Origin: JAXMCI01 sp046349435
Lineage (GTDB): Bacteria; Pseudomonadota; Alphaproteobacteria; Dongiales; Dongiaceae
Length of the DNA: 64,000 nt
Assembly: GCA_046349435.1 (NCBI GenBank)
Contig: JAXMCI010000007.1
Span: 166,078 to 230,077 of the forward strand
Reading direction: 5' to 3'
The notes under the pieces: generated by a model
Database searches by the model: none
What the model saw: the letters and a program-made list of their open reading frames with translations, nothing else
Told to the model about the DNA's origin: nothing
Program-made: the position numbers and the translations under genes
Shown here: in pieces, positions 17,028-25,835 of the stretch
Numbering within the stretch: position 1 is the stretch's first letter
Layout: each line of letters begins with the position of its first letter

Positions 17028-17927
17028 GTGAATACAGCAGAGGCGCTGGCCCAGCTGGGCATCACGCTCGAGGTGCTGACCGCCGCGCAGCGCCGGTCGC
17101 TCGACGAGAAGGGCTACTTCATCGCACCCGACGTCTTCACCCCCGCCGAGGTCGCCGAGATGCGCGCCGAGTTCGACCGGCTGCAGGGCGTCGAGGGGGC
17201 CTATGGCGGGCACGAGGTGCATATCGAGCCGGGCGCGCCGCGGCTCTCCAACCTGTTCAACAAGTCGGCCGCCTTCGACCGCTGCCTGACCTGCGCACCG
17301 ACGCTGGCCGCCGCCCACCTGCTGCTCGGCGAGATCCACGTCTACTCCCTGAACGCCCGCAACCCGATGAAGGGCCAGGGCCAGCAGCCGCTGCACAGCG
17401 ACGTGCCGCGGGTCCATCCGACCGACTGGCGGGTGGTCAACTCGATGATCATGCTCGACGACATGACGCCGGAGAACGGTCCGACGCGCGTCGTCCCGGG
17501 GTCGCACCGCTGGGTGCCGCTCAACGTGCCGGACGTCAACATGGCCGAGGTCACCCACATCGAGGTGACGCCCGAGGACCGCAAGATCATGCCGAAGGAC
17601 TCGCTGGCGCCCGACCCGCGCGAGATCAAGCTGACCGGCAAGGCCGGCTCGGTGGCGGTGATCAACGGCCATATCTGGCACGGCGGCACGCGCAACGAGA
17701 GCGGCGCCTCGCGCCGTGTCCTGCACCTCGCCATCGGACGGCGCGACATCCCGCAGCAGCTGGTCGAGCGCGAGCACCTGACGCCGGAGCTGCTGCGCCG
17801 CAGCAGCCCGGCGCAGCGCTTCCTGCTCGACATCGAGGGGGCGGAGCCGAAGGTGTTCGGCTACCCGCCGCTGCCCAAGGACGTCCGCACCTGGGCCTCG
17901 GTCGAGGCCGTCGACGCCAAGTACTGA
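17028..17927 (+). CDS. Phytanoyl-CoA dioxygenase (PhyH) family protein
   Basis: This 299-residue Fe(II)/2-oxoglutarate-dependent oxygenase has iron ligands His123 and Asp125 in PLHSDVPRVH and His218 in GHIWHGGTRNES, followed by the 2-oxoglutarate-binding Arg in SRRVLHLAI. GTG is chosen as start because GAGGAGGA lies seven bases ahead; an ATG nine codons earlier would put that site inside the gene. It lies 139 bases before a XylFGH-type sugar transporter on the same strand, so its substrate may be the imported sugar or a conjugate. The family hydroxylates many unrelated small molecules, so the substrate is open. Confidence 0.85.
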   Translation: MNTAEALAQLGITLEVLTAAQRRSLDEKGYFIAPDVFTPAEVAEMRAEFDRLQGVEGAYGGHEVHIEPGAPRLSNLFNKSAAFDRCLTCAPTLAAAHLLLGEIHVYSLNARNPMKGQGQQPLHSDVPRVHPTDWRVVNSMIMLDDMTPENGPTRVVPGSHRWVPLNVPDVNMAEVTHIEVTPEDRKIMPKDSLAPDPREIKLTGKAGSVAVINGHIWHGGTRNESGASRRVLHLAIGRRDIPQQLVEREHLTPELLRRSSPAQRFLLDIEGAEPKVFGYPPLPKDVRTWASVEAVDAKY

Positions 17928-18066
17928 CCGCCGGCTTGCGCCGGCAGCGGCGCTCCGTGGTGCCCGGCTGGCACCGATCACCCGCGCGGGGCACCGGCGC
18001 GGACCGGCGGCAAGGCCGGCCAGGCCCGGACCTGCGACCAACCATTGCTCGAGGGGAGGAACCAGA

Positions 18067-19137
18067 ATGCCGATATCGAGAAGAGCGGCCGGCGCCCTGC
18101 TGGCCGGCAGCATGCTCGCCTTCGCCGCTGCCGGCATCGCGCCGGCGCTGGCCAAGACCATCACCATCGGGGTCGCCATGCGGACCCAGACGCAGCCGCG
18201 CTGGAAGTTCGACGTCGCCTCGATGCAGCAGCGCGCCGACGAGCTCGGCGTCAAGCTGCTGGTGCAGTGGGCCAATGACGACCCGACCCGCCAGGCCGCC
18301 CAGGTCGAGAACCTGCTGAGCCAGGGCGTCGACGCGCTGATCCTGGTGCCGGTCGACGACCGCGCCGCCACCGCGCTGGTCAAGTCGGCCGACGAGTCGA
18401 AGGTGCCGGTGATCGCCTACGACATCACCGTGCCGAACGCGCCGGTCAAGTTCTTCCTCAGCCGCGACAACCGCAAGGTCGGCCAGCTGCAGGTCGAGGG
18501 CGCGCTGAAGTTCGCCCCGCCGGACGCCGCCAACCCGCCCAGCTACGTGCTGATCAAGGGCGACCCGGACAACAACGTCGCGCGCGACCTGGCCGACGTC
18601 TACCAGGAGATGCTGAAGCCGCTGGCCGACGCCGGCAAGATCAAGATCGTCGCCGACCAGTGGCACAAGAACTGGTCGGGCGAGGCGGCGCTGAAGACGG
18701 CGGAGAACGCGCTCGCCGCGCAGAACGACAAGATCGCGGCTTTCGTCACCTCCAACGACGGCATGGCGCTCGGCATCGTCCAGGCGCTCAAGGGCCGCGG
18801 GCTGGCGGGCAAGGCCTACGTCTCCGGCCTCGACGCCGACGTGCCGAACGACCGGCTCATCGTCGAGGGCATGATCGACCGCTCGGTCTGGACCAAGATC
18901 GACCTGATGGGCCGGGCCGCGGTCGACGCCGCGGTGGCGCTGGCCAAGGGCGAGACGCCGCCCGCCAACGGCAAGATCAACAACGGCTATGCCGACATCC
19001 CGGCCGACCTGGTCGAGGTGGTGCCGGTCACCGCCGAGAACATGTGCGACTGGATCAGCAAGGTGGCGCCCAAGGGCTGGGTCACCGTCAAGGACGTCTA
19101 TGTCGACGTGAAGCCGCCCGCGGGCTGCGCCCAGTAG
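18067..19137 (+). CDS. xylF: XylF-like sugar ABC transporter periplasmic binding protein
   Basis: This 356-residue periplasmic protein of the ribose/xylose-binding (type I) class has a signal peptide running to about residue 29 (LLAGSMLAFAAAGIAPALA). The mature part starts KTITIGVAMRTQTQPRWKFD. NLLSQGVDALILVPVDDRAA and GDPDNNVARDL are typical of XylF/ChvE-like proteins that bind aldopentoses or related sugars. GAGGGGAGGA precedes the ATG. It is the first of three transporter genes. The xyl name reflects family resemblance, not a proven substrate. Confidence 0.85.
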   Translation: MPISRRAAGALLAGSMLAFAAAGIAPALAKTITIGVAMRTQTQPRWKFDVASMQQRADELGVKLLVQWANDDPTRQAAQVENLLSQGVDALILVPVDDRAATALVKSADESKVPVIAYDITVPNAPVKFFLSRDNRKVGQLQVEGALKFAPPDAANPPSYVLIKGDPDNNVARDLADVYQEMLKPLADAGKIKIVADQWHKNWSGEAALKTAENALAAQNDKIAAFVTSNDGMALGIVQALKGRGLAGKAYVSGLDADVPNDRLIVEGMIDRSVWTKIDLMGRAAVDAAVALAKGETPPANGKINNGYADIPADLVEVVPVTAENMCDWISKVAPKGWVTVKDVYVDVKPPAGCAQ

Positions 19138-19186
19138 GCACCGGCGGGGCGCCCGCGGGCCGCGGACGCCCCGCCCTCTTCCTCCC

Positions 19187-20707
19187 ATGACCGCCTTCCT
19201 CGAGCTCGACCGCATCGGCAAGAGCTTCGCCGGCGTGCAGGCGCTGGACGGCGTCAGCTTCGCCGTCGAGCGCGGCGAGGTCCACGCCGTGATGGGCGAG
19301 AACGGGGCCGGCAAGTCGACCCTGATGAAGATCCTGTCGGCGGTCTATCCGCATGGCAGCTTCGCCGGCGGCTTCCGGCTGGACGGCGCCGAGTGCCGCT
19401 TCGCCCGCGTGCTCGACGCGGAGAATGCCGGCATCGTCATGATCCCGCAGGAGCTGGCGGTGGTCGGCGAGATGAGCGTCGCCGAGAACATGTTCCTCAA
19501 TGCCTGGCCCGGCCGCGGCGGGCTGATCGACTGGGAAGAGCTCTACGCCCGCACCCGGCGCAACCTCGAGCGGCTCGGCATCGACGTGCCGTTCGCGGCG
19601 CCGATGAAGACCCTGTCGGCGGCGCAGCAGCAGATGGTGCTGATCGCCAAGGCGCTGGCCAAGCAGGTCCGGCTGCTGATCCTCGACGAGCCGACCTCCT
19701 CGCTCTCGGTGGCCGAGACCGACCGCCTGTTCGAGCGGCTGCGCCGGCTCCGCGCGGACGGCATCACCGCGCTCTACATCAGCCACAAGATCGACGAGGT
19801 GATGGCGATCTCCGACCGCGTCACCGTGCTGCGCGACGGCGGCTTCGTCGGCACCGAGCCGACCGCCGCGCTCGACGGCGGCCGGCTGGTCAGCATGATG
19901 GTCGGGCGCAGCATCTCGCAGATGTATCCGCGGGCGGAGCGCCAGCCCGGCCCGGTGGCGCTGCGCGTCCGCGGCCTCTCGGTGTCGCGGCCCGACGATG
20001 CCGAGGCGGAGCTGCTCTCCGGCATCGACCTCGAGCTCCATGCCGGCGAGATCGCCGGCATCTACGGGCTGGTCGGCTCTGGCCGCACCGAGCTGCTGAC
20101 CGCGCTGTTCGGCGCCTGGCCCGGCCGGGTCCGCTTCGCCGAGTACCAGGTGCACGGCAAGCCGGCGCGGCCGCGCTCGCCGGCGGCGATGATGCGGCTC
20201 GGCCTCGGCCTGCTGACCGAGGACCGCAAGCGCTCCGGCATCCTGCCCGGCCACGACATCAAGGCCAACCTGACGCTGGCCAGCCTGGGGCGCATCGCCC
20301 ACGGGCCGCTGCTCGATCGCGACCTCGAGCGCGAGCGCACCCAGCGCTACGTGCGCGAGCTGGCGGTGAAGACGCCGTCGCTCGACAGCGACATCGACCA
20401 TCTGAGCGGCGGCAACCAGCAGAAGGTGCTGCTCGGCCGCTGGCTCTCGGCCGACGCCGACGTGCTGCTGCTCGACGACCCGACGCGCGGCGTCGATGTC
20501 GGCGCCAAGGTGGAGATCTTCCACCTGCTGAACCGACTAGCCGGCGCCGGCGCGGCGATCGCCTTCGTCTCGTCGGAGCTGCCCGAGGTGCTCGGGATCT
20601 GCGACCGCGTGCTGGTGATGCACGAGGGCCGGCTGGTCGCCGACCTCGACTGCCGCACCGCCACCCAGGAGGACGTCATGCGCCATGCGACCGGGCGAGG
20701 CCACTGA
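19187..20707 (+). CDS. xylG: XylG-like sugar ABC transporter ATP-binding protein
   Basis: The 506-residue tandem ATPase energises sugar import. The first half carries GENGAGKSTLMKILS (Walker A), the degenerate signature LSAAQQQM and LLILDEPTSSLS (Walker B). The second half has GLVGSGRTELLTALFG, signature LSGGNQQKVLLGRWL and LLLDDPTRGVDVG. This is the normal sugar-ATPase layout, with a degenerate second Walker A. It abuts the permease gene directly (stop 20707, next ATG 20708). Confidence 0.92.
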   Translation: MTAFLELDRIGKSFAGVQALDGVSFAVERGEVHAVMGENGAGKSTLMKILSAVYPHGSFAGGFRLDGAECRFARVLDAENAGIVMIPQELAVVGEMSVAENMFLNAWPGRGGLIDWEELYARTRRNLERLGIDVPFAAPMKTLSAAQQQMVLIAKALAKQVRLLILDEPTSSLSVAETDRLFERLRRLRADGITALYISHKIDEVMAISDRVTVLRDGGFVGTEPTAALDGGRLVSMMVGRSISQMYPRAERQPGPVALRVRGLSVSRPDDAEAELLSGIDLELHAGEIAGIYGLVGSGRTELLTALFGAWPGRVRFAEYQVHGKPARPRSPAAMMRLGLGLLTEDRKRSGILPGHDIKANLTLASLGRIAHGPLLDRDLERERTQRYVRELAVKTPSLDSDIDHLSGGNQQKVLLGRWLSADADVLLLDDPTRGVDVGAKVEIFHLLNRLAGAGAAIAFVSSELPEVLGICDRVLVMHEGRLVADLDCRTATQEDVMRHATGRGH

Positions 20708-21910
20708 ATGACCGGGCGGTCGGAGGGTGGGACGGCGGCCGGCGGCACCGGCGCGCATGGCGGGCTGACCGGGGCCATCGCCGGCTTCAACTGGCGCTCC
20801 TACGGCATGGTCATCGCGCTGGCGCTGATCGTGCTGCTGTTCACCTGGCTGACCGACGGCATCTTCCTGACGCCGCGCAACGTGGCGCAGCTGATGCGCC
20901 AGACCGCGGTGCTGGTGGTGGTCGCCTCCGGCGTCGCCGTGCTGATCATCGAGCGCGAGATCGACCTGTCGATCGGCAGCGCCGTCTATCTCGCCGGCCT
21001 GGCCGCCGCCACCGCCCAGACGCAATGGGGCTTCTCCACCCTGCCGGCCATCCTGGTCGCGCTGCTCGCCGGGGTGGCGATGGGCGCCTGGCAGGGCTTC
21101 TGGGTCAGCCGCTTCGCCATCCCCTCCTTCGTCGTCACCCTCTCCGGCCTGCTCGCCTTCCGCGGCATCGGCTTCGTCTGGTCGGACGCGGCGACCCTGG
21201 CGCCGATGAACCCGAGCTTCGTCGCGCTCAGCGAGTCCTTCATCCCGCCCGGCTGGTCGGTGGCGCTGGTGGCGGCGCTGCTGGCGGTGTTCGCCGCCAT
21301 CGTGGCGCTGCGCTGGCGGCACCAGCGCCGGCGCTTCGGCGCCGAGGCCGCCGGGCCCGCCCGGCTGATCCGGCCGCTCGCCTGGGCGGCGATCGGCGCC
21401 GGCATCATCCTCTATGCCGCGCTCGGGTTCCGCGGCATCCCGATGGCGGTGGTGATCGCGCTGGCGGTCGCCGCCCTGCTCTCCTTCGTGGCGCTCGGCA
21501 CGGTCTTCGGCCGGCAGATCTACGCGATCGGCGGCAACCGCGAGGCGGCGCACCTCTCCGGCATCAACATCCGCCGCAACCTGTTCCTCAGCTTCGTCAT
21601 CATGGGGGCGATCTACGGCGTCGCCGGCGTGCTGACCACGGCACGGCTCAACGCCATCGCCCCTTCGGCCGGGCAGTTCCTCGAGCTCGAGGCGATCGCC
21701 GCGGCAGTGATCGGCGGCGTCAGCCTGGCGGGCGGCATCGGCACCGTCTACGGCGCGCTGGTCGGGGCGCTGCTGCTGGTCGTGGTCGACAACGGCATGA
21801 GCCTGATGGACATCTCCTCCTTCATCCAGCTGGTGGTAAAGGGCCTGCTGCTCGGCTTCGCCGTGCTGTTCGACGTCACCACCCGGCCGGGCGGCCGCCG
21901 GCTCTACTGA
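20708..21910 (+). CDS. xylH: XylH-like sugar ABC transporter permease
   Basis: The 400-residue inner-membrane permease has roughly ten membrane helices. After a 30-residue polar leader it shows the family patches IEREIDLSIGSAVYLAGLAA and FVVTLSGLLAFRGIGFV, then YAIGGNREAAHLSGINI and EAIAAAVIGGVSLAGGIGTV near the end. The length (400) and the spacer between helices 6 and 7 fit XylH rather than the shorter RbsC. It completes the phyH-xylFGH transcription unit. Confidence 0.9.
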   Translation: MTGRSEGGTAAGGTGAHGGLTGAIAGFNWRSYGMVIALALIVLLFTWLTDGIFLTPRNVAQLMRQTAVLVVVASGVAVLIIEREIDLSIGSAVYLAGLAAATAQTQWGFSTLPAILVALLAGVAMGAWQGFWVSRFAIPSFVVTLSGLLAFRGIGFVWSDAATLAPMNPSFVALSESFIPPGWSVALVAALLAVFAAIVALRWRHQRRRFGAEAAGPARLIRPLAWAAIGAGIILYAALGFRGIPMAVVIALAVAALLSFVALGTVFGRQIYAIGGNREAAHLSGINIRRNLFLSFVIMGAIYGVAGVLTTARLNAIAPSAGQFLELEAIAAAVIGGVSLAGGIGTVYGALVGALLLVVVDNGMSLMDISSFIQLVVKGLLLGFAVLFDVTTRPGGRRLY

Positions 21911-21913
21911 CCG

Positions 21914-21941
21914 ACCGGCCGGATCGGCGTAAGCGGCCGGT
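21914..21941 (+). terminator. Possible terminator hairpin after xylH
   Basis: ACCGGCCG (21914-21921) pairs with CGGCCGGT (21934-21941) around a 12-base loop, three bases after the permease stop. No T-run follows, so factor-independent termination is doubtful. Confidence 0.3.
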
Positions 21942-21993
21942 AAGGCAGGGCGGCAAGGATCCCGGGCCTGTCGATCCTGGACCGGGAACCCCC

Positions 21994-22281
21994 ATGCGGA
22001 CGCCTGTCGCTCTCATCCTGCTCGCCAGCCTCGTCGCCGCGCCGGCCCTTGCCGGCTCGTCCGGAAGCTCGTCCGGCGGCGACGGCGCGACCGCGCCCTC
22101 CAAGATCTTCCCCGGCGAGGATCCGACCGCCGGCCGCATCGGCAGCGGCAGCGGCAACTCCTGCGACAGCGGCAAGGCCGGCGGGGCGTGCGTCAGCGCC
22201 GGCTCGGTCGGCCAGGTGACCGCGCCCCTGCCGCGCGACCTGATCGTGACCCCGCAGACGGCGCCGGCTCCCGGCCAGTGA
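21994..22281 (+). CDS. Small secreted Gly/Ser-rich protein
   Basis: The 95-residue product has a clear signal peptide, MRTPVALILLASLVAAPALA, and a mature chain rich in Gly and Ser (GSSGSSSGGDGATAPSKIF). Two cysteines lie 10 apart around residues 54-64 (SCDSGKAGGACVS), which could form a disulfide in the periplasm. No domain is recognised. The ATG follows the transporter by 83 bases. Its last 89 bases overlap a possible convergent gene. Real coding is supported by the signal peptide and cleavage site. Confidence 0.65.
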   Translation: MRTPVALILLASLVAAPALAGSSGSSSGGDGATAPSKIFPGEDPTAGRIGSGSGNSCDSGKAGGACVSAGSVGQVTAPLPRDLIVTPQTAPAPGQ

Positions 22282-22576
22282 GCGCCCGACCGGCCGCCTG
22301 ACCGGCCGCGAGGCGGGAGCGAAGCTCGGCCACCTGCTGGCTCAGCCAGGCCATGCCGGCCCGGCCCGGCGCCTGCGCGGCAGCGCCGTCGAGCGCCCGG
22401 CGCAGCCAGTGATGCAGGTCGCGCAGGTCGCGGTCGGCGAAGTCCTCGTCGCGCAGCACTCTCAGCGCGGTGCGCGCCGCGTCGATCCGGTCGGCGACCC
22501 GGCCGCGCCGCGCCAGCGCTGCCGCCGCGGCGTCGAGCTGCGCGGCGACGAAGCCCGGCGCGTGCTGCCTCGGCAT
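22193..22576 (-). CDS. Hypothetical helical protein (127 residues)
   Basis: The first 95 residues look like a real soluble helical protein (RIDAARTALRVLRDEDFADR, then DLHHWLRRALDG). The last 30 are low-complexity Arg/Ser/Gly encoded opposite the secreted protein, so the natural end may be overrun or the gene spurious. It starts 17 bases after the SelA-like gene on the same strand and may be co-transcribed with it. No function assigned. Confidence 0.4.
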   Translation of the reverse strand: MPRQHAPGFVAAQLDAAAAALARRGRVADRIDAARTALRVLRDEDFADRDLRDLHHWLRRALDGAAAQAPGRAGMAWLSQQVAELRSRLAAGQAAGRALTGREPAPSAGSRSGRAAGARSPGRPSRR

Positions 22577-22593
22577 CGCCGCCGCGGCCCGGA

Positions 22594-23796
22594 TCAGCCC
22601 GGCCAGTCCAGCGCCGCCGCCTCCCGCCGCTGCCGGCGCAGCGCCAGCGGCGTGGCGACGACCGCGTTGCCGGCACGGGCCAGATCCAGCTCGGCGACCA
22701 GGCGCTCGGCGACGCGCTCCGCCTCGCCCTCATGCAGGTTGCAGGGATCGAGCCAGAACCAGCCCTGCTCGACCTCGTCGTCGCGCACCATCACCGGTGG
22801 GTGGCCGGCGGCCAGCCGGTCGGCGAGATCCCAGGCGGTGATGCGCGCCGCCGCCGGCTCGAGGCGCAGGCGCAGCCGGTCGAGCGGGTTGCCGGTGGGG
22901 TCCGGCTCGATCGCGGCCGTCACGCCCGGCCGCCCGGCCAGGCGATCGTGCCAGAGCCGCAGATGCGTCTGCTCGCGGGCGCGCACCGCCGCATGGTCGC
23001 GCCGCTCCCACGCCTCCAGCGCGGCGATGGCGCCGACGATGCCCTCCTTGCCGACCTTGAGGCCGCGGGCGATGCCGTGATTCTGCAGGTAGGCGGCGCG
23101 CACGAGGTCGCGCCGGCCGGCGACGATGCCGGCGGTGGCGCCGCCCAGGAACTTCTGCGCGCTGTAGAGAGCGAGGTCGCCGCCGGCCGCGAGAAAGCCG
23201 CGCAGGTCGTACTCCGACGCGGCGTCGACGATCACCGGCACGCCGCGCTCGCGGCAGATGGCGGCGAACTCCGCCAGCGGCAGCTGCCCGACCTGCACGG
23301 TATGGTGCGAGACGACGTAGAGGGCCGCGGCGGTGCGCGGCCCGAGGGCGCCGGCCAGCTGGTAGGCCCTGGCCTCGGTCGCCTGGCCGACGGTCACCAC
23401 GCGGGCGCCGGCCAGCCGCACCGCCTGCCCGACCGGCGCACCGTAGTTGATCAGGTGCCCGGCCTGGATCACCACCTCGTCCCGGAGGCCGGCGGCATCG
23501 GGCAGCCGCTCGATCGCGGCAAGATCGGCGCCGGTCATCGCCGCCGCCACCGCGACGGTGATGCCGGCCGCCGCGCTGGCCGTGAGGCAGCCCGCCTCGG
23601 CGCCGGTCAGCCGGGCGATCACCCGGCTGGCGACGCGCTGCAGCTCGTCGATCTCGACGAACTCGCCGAGCATTGCGGCGATCGCCGCCCGTGCCTCCGG
23701 CACCACGATGGAGGCGCCGAGCACGGTCATCGTGCCCGAGACGTTGATGATCGGCCGGAGCCCGTAGCGCTCCCGCCAGTCGCTCCGCTCGCTCAT
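22594..23796 (-). CDS. SelA-like PLP-dependent enzyme
   Basis: The 400-residue protein belongs to the SelA/DgaE group of fold-type I PLP enzymes. It begins YGLRPIINVSGTMTVLGAS and has VDAASEYDLRGFLAAGGDLA followed by LYSAQKFLGGATAG, where Lys215 should bind PLP. It lacks the tRNA-binding extension of true bacterial SelA, and no selenocysteine gene is nearby. A small-molecule lyase, such as D-glucosaminate-6-phosphate ammonia-lyase-like, is more likely. The ATG at 23796 begins the conserved part; an upstream in-frame extension is Ala/Gly-rich and unlikely. Confidence 0.75.
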   Translation of the reverse strand: MSERSDWRERYGLRPIINVSGTMTVLGASIVVPEARAAIAAMLGEFVEIDELQRVASRVIARLTGAEAGCLTASAAAGITVAVAAAMTGADLAAIERLPDAAGLRDEVVIQAGHLINYGAPVGQAVRLAGARVVTVGQATEARAYQLAGALGPRTAAALYVVSHHTVQVGQLPLAEFAAICRERGVPVIVDAASEYDLRGFLAAGGDLALYSAQKFLGGATAGIVAGRRDLVRAAYLQNHGIARGLKVGKEGIVGAIAALEAWERRDHAAVRAREQTHLRLWHDRLAGRPGVTAAIEPDPTGNPLDRLRLRLEPAAARITAWDLADRLAAGHPPVMVRDDEVEQGWFWLDPCNLHEGEAERVAERLVAELDLARAGNAVVATPLALRRQRREAAALDWPG

Positions 23797-23836
23797 GGCT
23801 GCCGGGCCGGTGCGGGCCGCGCCGGGACCGGGCGCC

Positions 23837-24337
23837 TCAGTGCGCCGCGCAGAACCGCGAGAGCACGCCGACCCCGCCGCCGTCATAGAGCCCGACGGTC
23901 TTGGTGCCCTCCGGCTGCTCGATCACGACGTCGGTCAGCTGGCGCGCCGGCCGCGTCGGCAGCTGGACCGACTGCATGATGGTCGCGTCCTCGGTATAGG
24001 TCTCGACCCGGATCGGCTCCTCGCTCTCCGAGATGTAGGTGATCCGGAAATGCTGGTACGGCTCCTCGGTGGAGACGAAGACCGAGGGCTGGATGCGCAC
24101 GGCGGTACCGCCATGGCCGGGCGTCACGAACTCGAGGTCGTGGCCCGGTCCGGAGGCGACGCGGAACTCGTCGATGAACTGCGCCGCCTTGAACTTCTGG
24201 CCGCTCTGGAAGCCATTGAACTCGGCGCAGTGATAGTTCGGCCCGGCAGGCGCCTCGGCCTCGCCCGACGCACCGCCGCGATGCGCGCACCCGGCCAGCA
24301 GCGCCAGCCCGATCCAAGCCCAATGTCTCCTCAGCAT
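23837..24337 (-). CDS. Putative lipoprotein of unknown function
   Basis: The 166-residue protein opens with a lipoprotein signal (WIGLALLAGC, lipobox LAGC), so the mature protein should be tethered to a membrane by Cys17. The mature region has predicted beta-rich stretches (HDLEFVTPGHGGTAVRIQP, FRITYISESEEPIRVETYT) and a second pair of cysteines (YHCAEF and SRFCAAH at the very end). It matches no family I can name. It lies 40 bases after the SelA-like gene's start on the same strand but was probably transcribed separately. Confidence 0.65.
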   Translation of the reverse strand: MLRRHWAWIGLALLAGCAHRGGASGEAEAPAGPNYHCAEFNGFQSGQKFKAAQFIDEFRVASGPGHDLEFVTPGHGGTAVRIQPSVFVSTEEPYQHFRITYISESEEPIRVETYTEDATIMQSVQLPTRPARQLTDVVIEQPEGTKTVGLYDGGGVGVLSRFCAAH

Positions 24338-24469
24338 GAACCCCGTCCCCTCGCAGCCGCTCCGGCCGCCCCGCGCCGGATCGGGGAGGAGTATAGCGCG
24401 CCGCCGGCCGCCGACCAGCCCGCCCGGGAGCCCGACCGGGAGCCCGACCGGGACCGGAAGCGGCCCGGC

Positions 24470-25414
24470 TCAGCCCGCCCGGCCGCCGGCCGTCCGCAGC
24501 GCGCCGAGGCGCGCTGCGGCGATCACCGTGAAATTGCCCTCGGGATACTTGTCGAGATAGGCCTCGAACAGCGCCGGATCGTCGCTGTCGCTCATCGACT
24601 CCCAGAAGGCGAGCTCGATCCGCTCGGCCTCGGGCGTACGCTCCTCGCCGGCCGGCGAGGGCGCGGGCGCCGCCAGCTCCTCGATCCGGTTCCGGGCCAG
24701 CGCGGCGAAGTGACCCTGCGGGTGCTGCCCGAGATAGGCCCGGAAGTCCTCGATGCGCTCGCTGTCGCGGATCGATTCCCAGAAGGCGAGGTCGAGCGCC
24801 TCCGGCGCCGGCTCCGGCACCGGTTCGGCTTCCGCCGCCGCCGCCAGGGCCGCCTCGTCGTCGCGCTCCGGGGCGGCTTCGCCGCTCGCCGCCAGCCGGA
24901 CATGGTAGGCGCGCACGGGATGCGGGATGTTCTTCACCCGCTGCTCGCCGAGATCGTCGAAGGCGAAGCGGCCGCGATGGCGCAGATGGTCGTGCACGCC
25001 GCGCGACACGCAGATGCGGCCGACCTCGGCCAGCCCCTGCAGCCGGGCGGCGATGTTGACGCCATCGCCGAAGATGTCGCCGTCCTTGACCATGACGTCG
25101 CCGACATTGATGCCGATCCGGAAGCGCATCCGGCGCTCGTCGGGCAACGGCTGGTTCTCCGCCTCGATCGCCTGCTGGACGGCGATCGCGCATTCCACGG
25201 CGTCCAGCACGCTGCCGAACTCGGCCAGGACGCTGTCGCCCGCCGTGTTGGTGATGCGGCCGCCATGGCGTCCGATCAGCTCGTCGGCGACGCGGCGATG
25301 GCTCGACAGCGTCGCCATCGTCGCTTCCTCGTCGAGGCTCATCAGCCGGCTGTAGCCCTCGACGTCGGCCGCCATGATCGCGGCGAGACGACGTTCCAAC
25401 GGCGGCGCCTCCAT
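24470..25414 (-). CDS. Class III adenylate/guanylate cyclase with duplicated C-terminal repeat
   Basis: Residues 1-170 form a class III nucleotide cyclase domain. The metal-binding aspartates are in AADVEGYSRLM and TAGDSVLAEF, and the nucleotide segment is GDIFGDGVNIAARLQGLAE. Behind an acidic Ala/Glu/Pro linker are two copies of a roughly 40-residue unit: LAFWESIRDSERIEDFRAYL then HPQGHFAALA, and LAFWESMSDSDDPALFEAYL then YPEGNFTVIA. Such repeats accompany many alphaproteobacterial cyclases and probably bind partner proteins. No membrane segment, so it is a cytosolic signalling enzyme. ATP versus GTP preference is not decided here. Confidence 0.85.
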   Translation of the reverse strand: MEAPPLERRLAAIMAADVEGYSRLMSLDEEATMATLSSHRRVADELIGRHGGRITNTAGDSVLAEFGSVLDAVECAIAVQQAIEAENQPLPDERRMRFRIGINVGDVMVKDGDIFGDGVNIAARLQGLAEVGRICVSRGVHDHLRHRGRFAFDDLGEQRVKNIPHPVRAYHVRLAASGEAAPERDDEAALAAAAEAEPVPEPAPEALDLAFWESIRDSERIEDFRAYLGQHPQGHFAALARNRIEELAAPAPSPAGEERTPEAERIELAFWESMSDSDDPALFEAYLDKYPEGNFTVIAAARLGALRTAGGRAG

Positions 25415-25481
25415 TTGCCTCTCCCTGCCCGGGCCTGCGCGGCCCGCGCCGCGACGACGGCGCGGGCCCGGTTCAGGTCTG

Positions 25482-25664
25482 CTAGTCGTCGAGCGCGTCG
25501 CGCACGGCGTCCTTGGCGCCGCCCACGGCGCTCTTCGCCTTGCCCTTGGCCTTGTCGGCGATGCCCTCGCTCTTCAGCTTCGGGTCGCCGAGTACGTCGC
25601 CGGCCGCCTTCTTGAGGCTGCCCTTGGCCTGGTCGGCCGCACCCTCGATGCGATCCTTGTCCAT
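25482..25664 (-). CDS. CsbD-like stress protein
   Basis: This 60-residue hydrophilic protein starts MDKDRIEGAADQAKGSLKKA and continues with GDPKLKSEGIADKAKGKAK. That is the CsbD pattern, a general-stress-induced family of unknown molecular function. AAGGAG lies seven bases upstream of the ATG. It is divergent from the DUF883-like gene and part of a local cluster of stress-type genes. Confidence 0.9.
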   Translation of the reverse strand: MDKDRIEGAADQAKGSLKKAAGDVLGDPKLKSEGIADKAKGKAKSAVGGAKDAVRDALDD

Positions 25665-25835
25665 CTTGCTCTCCTTCCTGGTCTGAGCTTTCGAGCCCCG
25701 CCCAACCAACACGCCCGGCCGAGCCTGGTTGCCTCGGCCGTGGTGTCGTGCGCCGCGCAACCGCGGACGGCGGCGCGCGGTTTAGCGGAGCACCGGGGCC
25801 CTTCTCGACCGCGGCCCTTCTTGAAAGGAACGAAC

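Noticed and set aside
22594..23796. Selenocysteine synthase (SelA)
   Set aside because: It is shorter than true SelA, lacks its N-terminal tRNA-binding domain and no selB or selC is nearby; a SelA-like PLP enzyme is the safer call.
24425..24454. Tandem repeat CGGGAGCCCGAC, two copies plus a partial third
   Set aside because: It is a short intergenic GC repeat, too small and imperfect to call a functional element or CRISPR.
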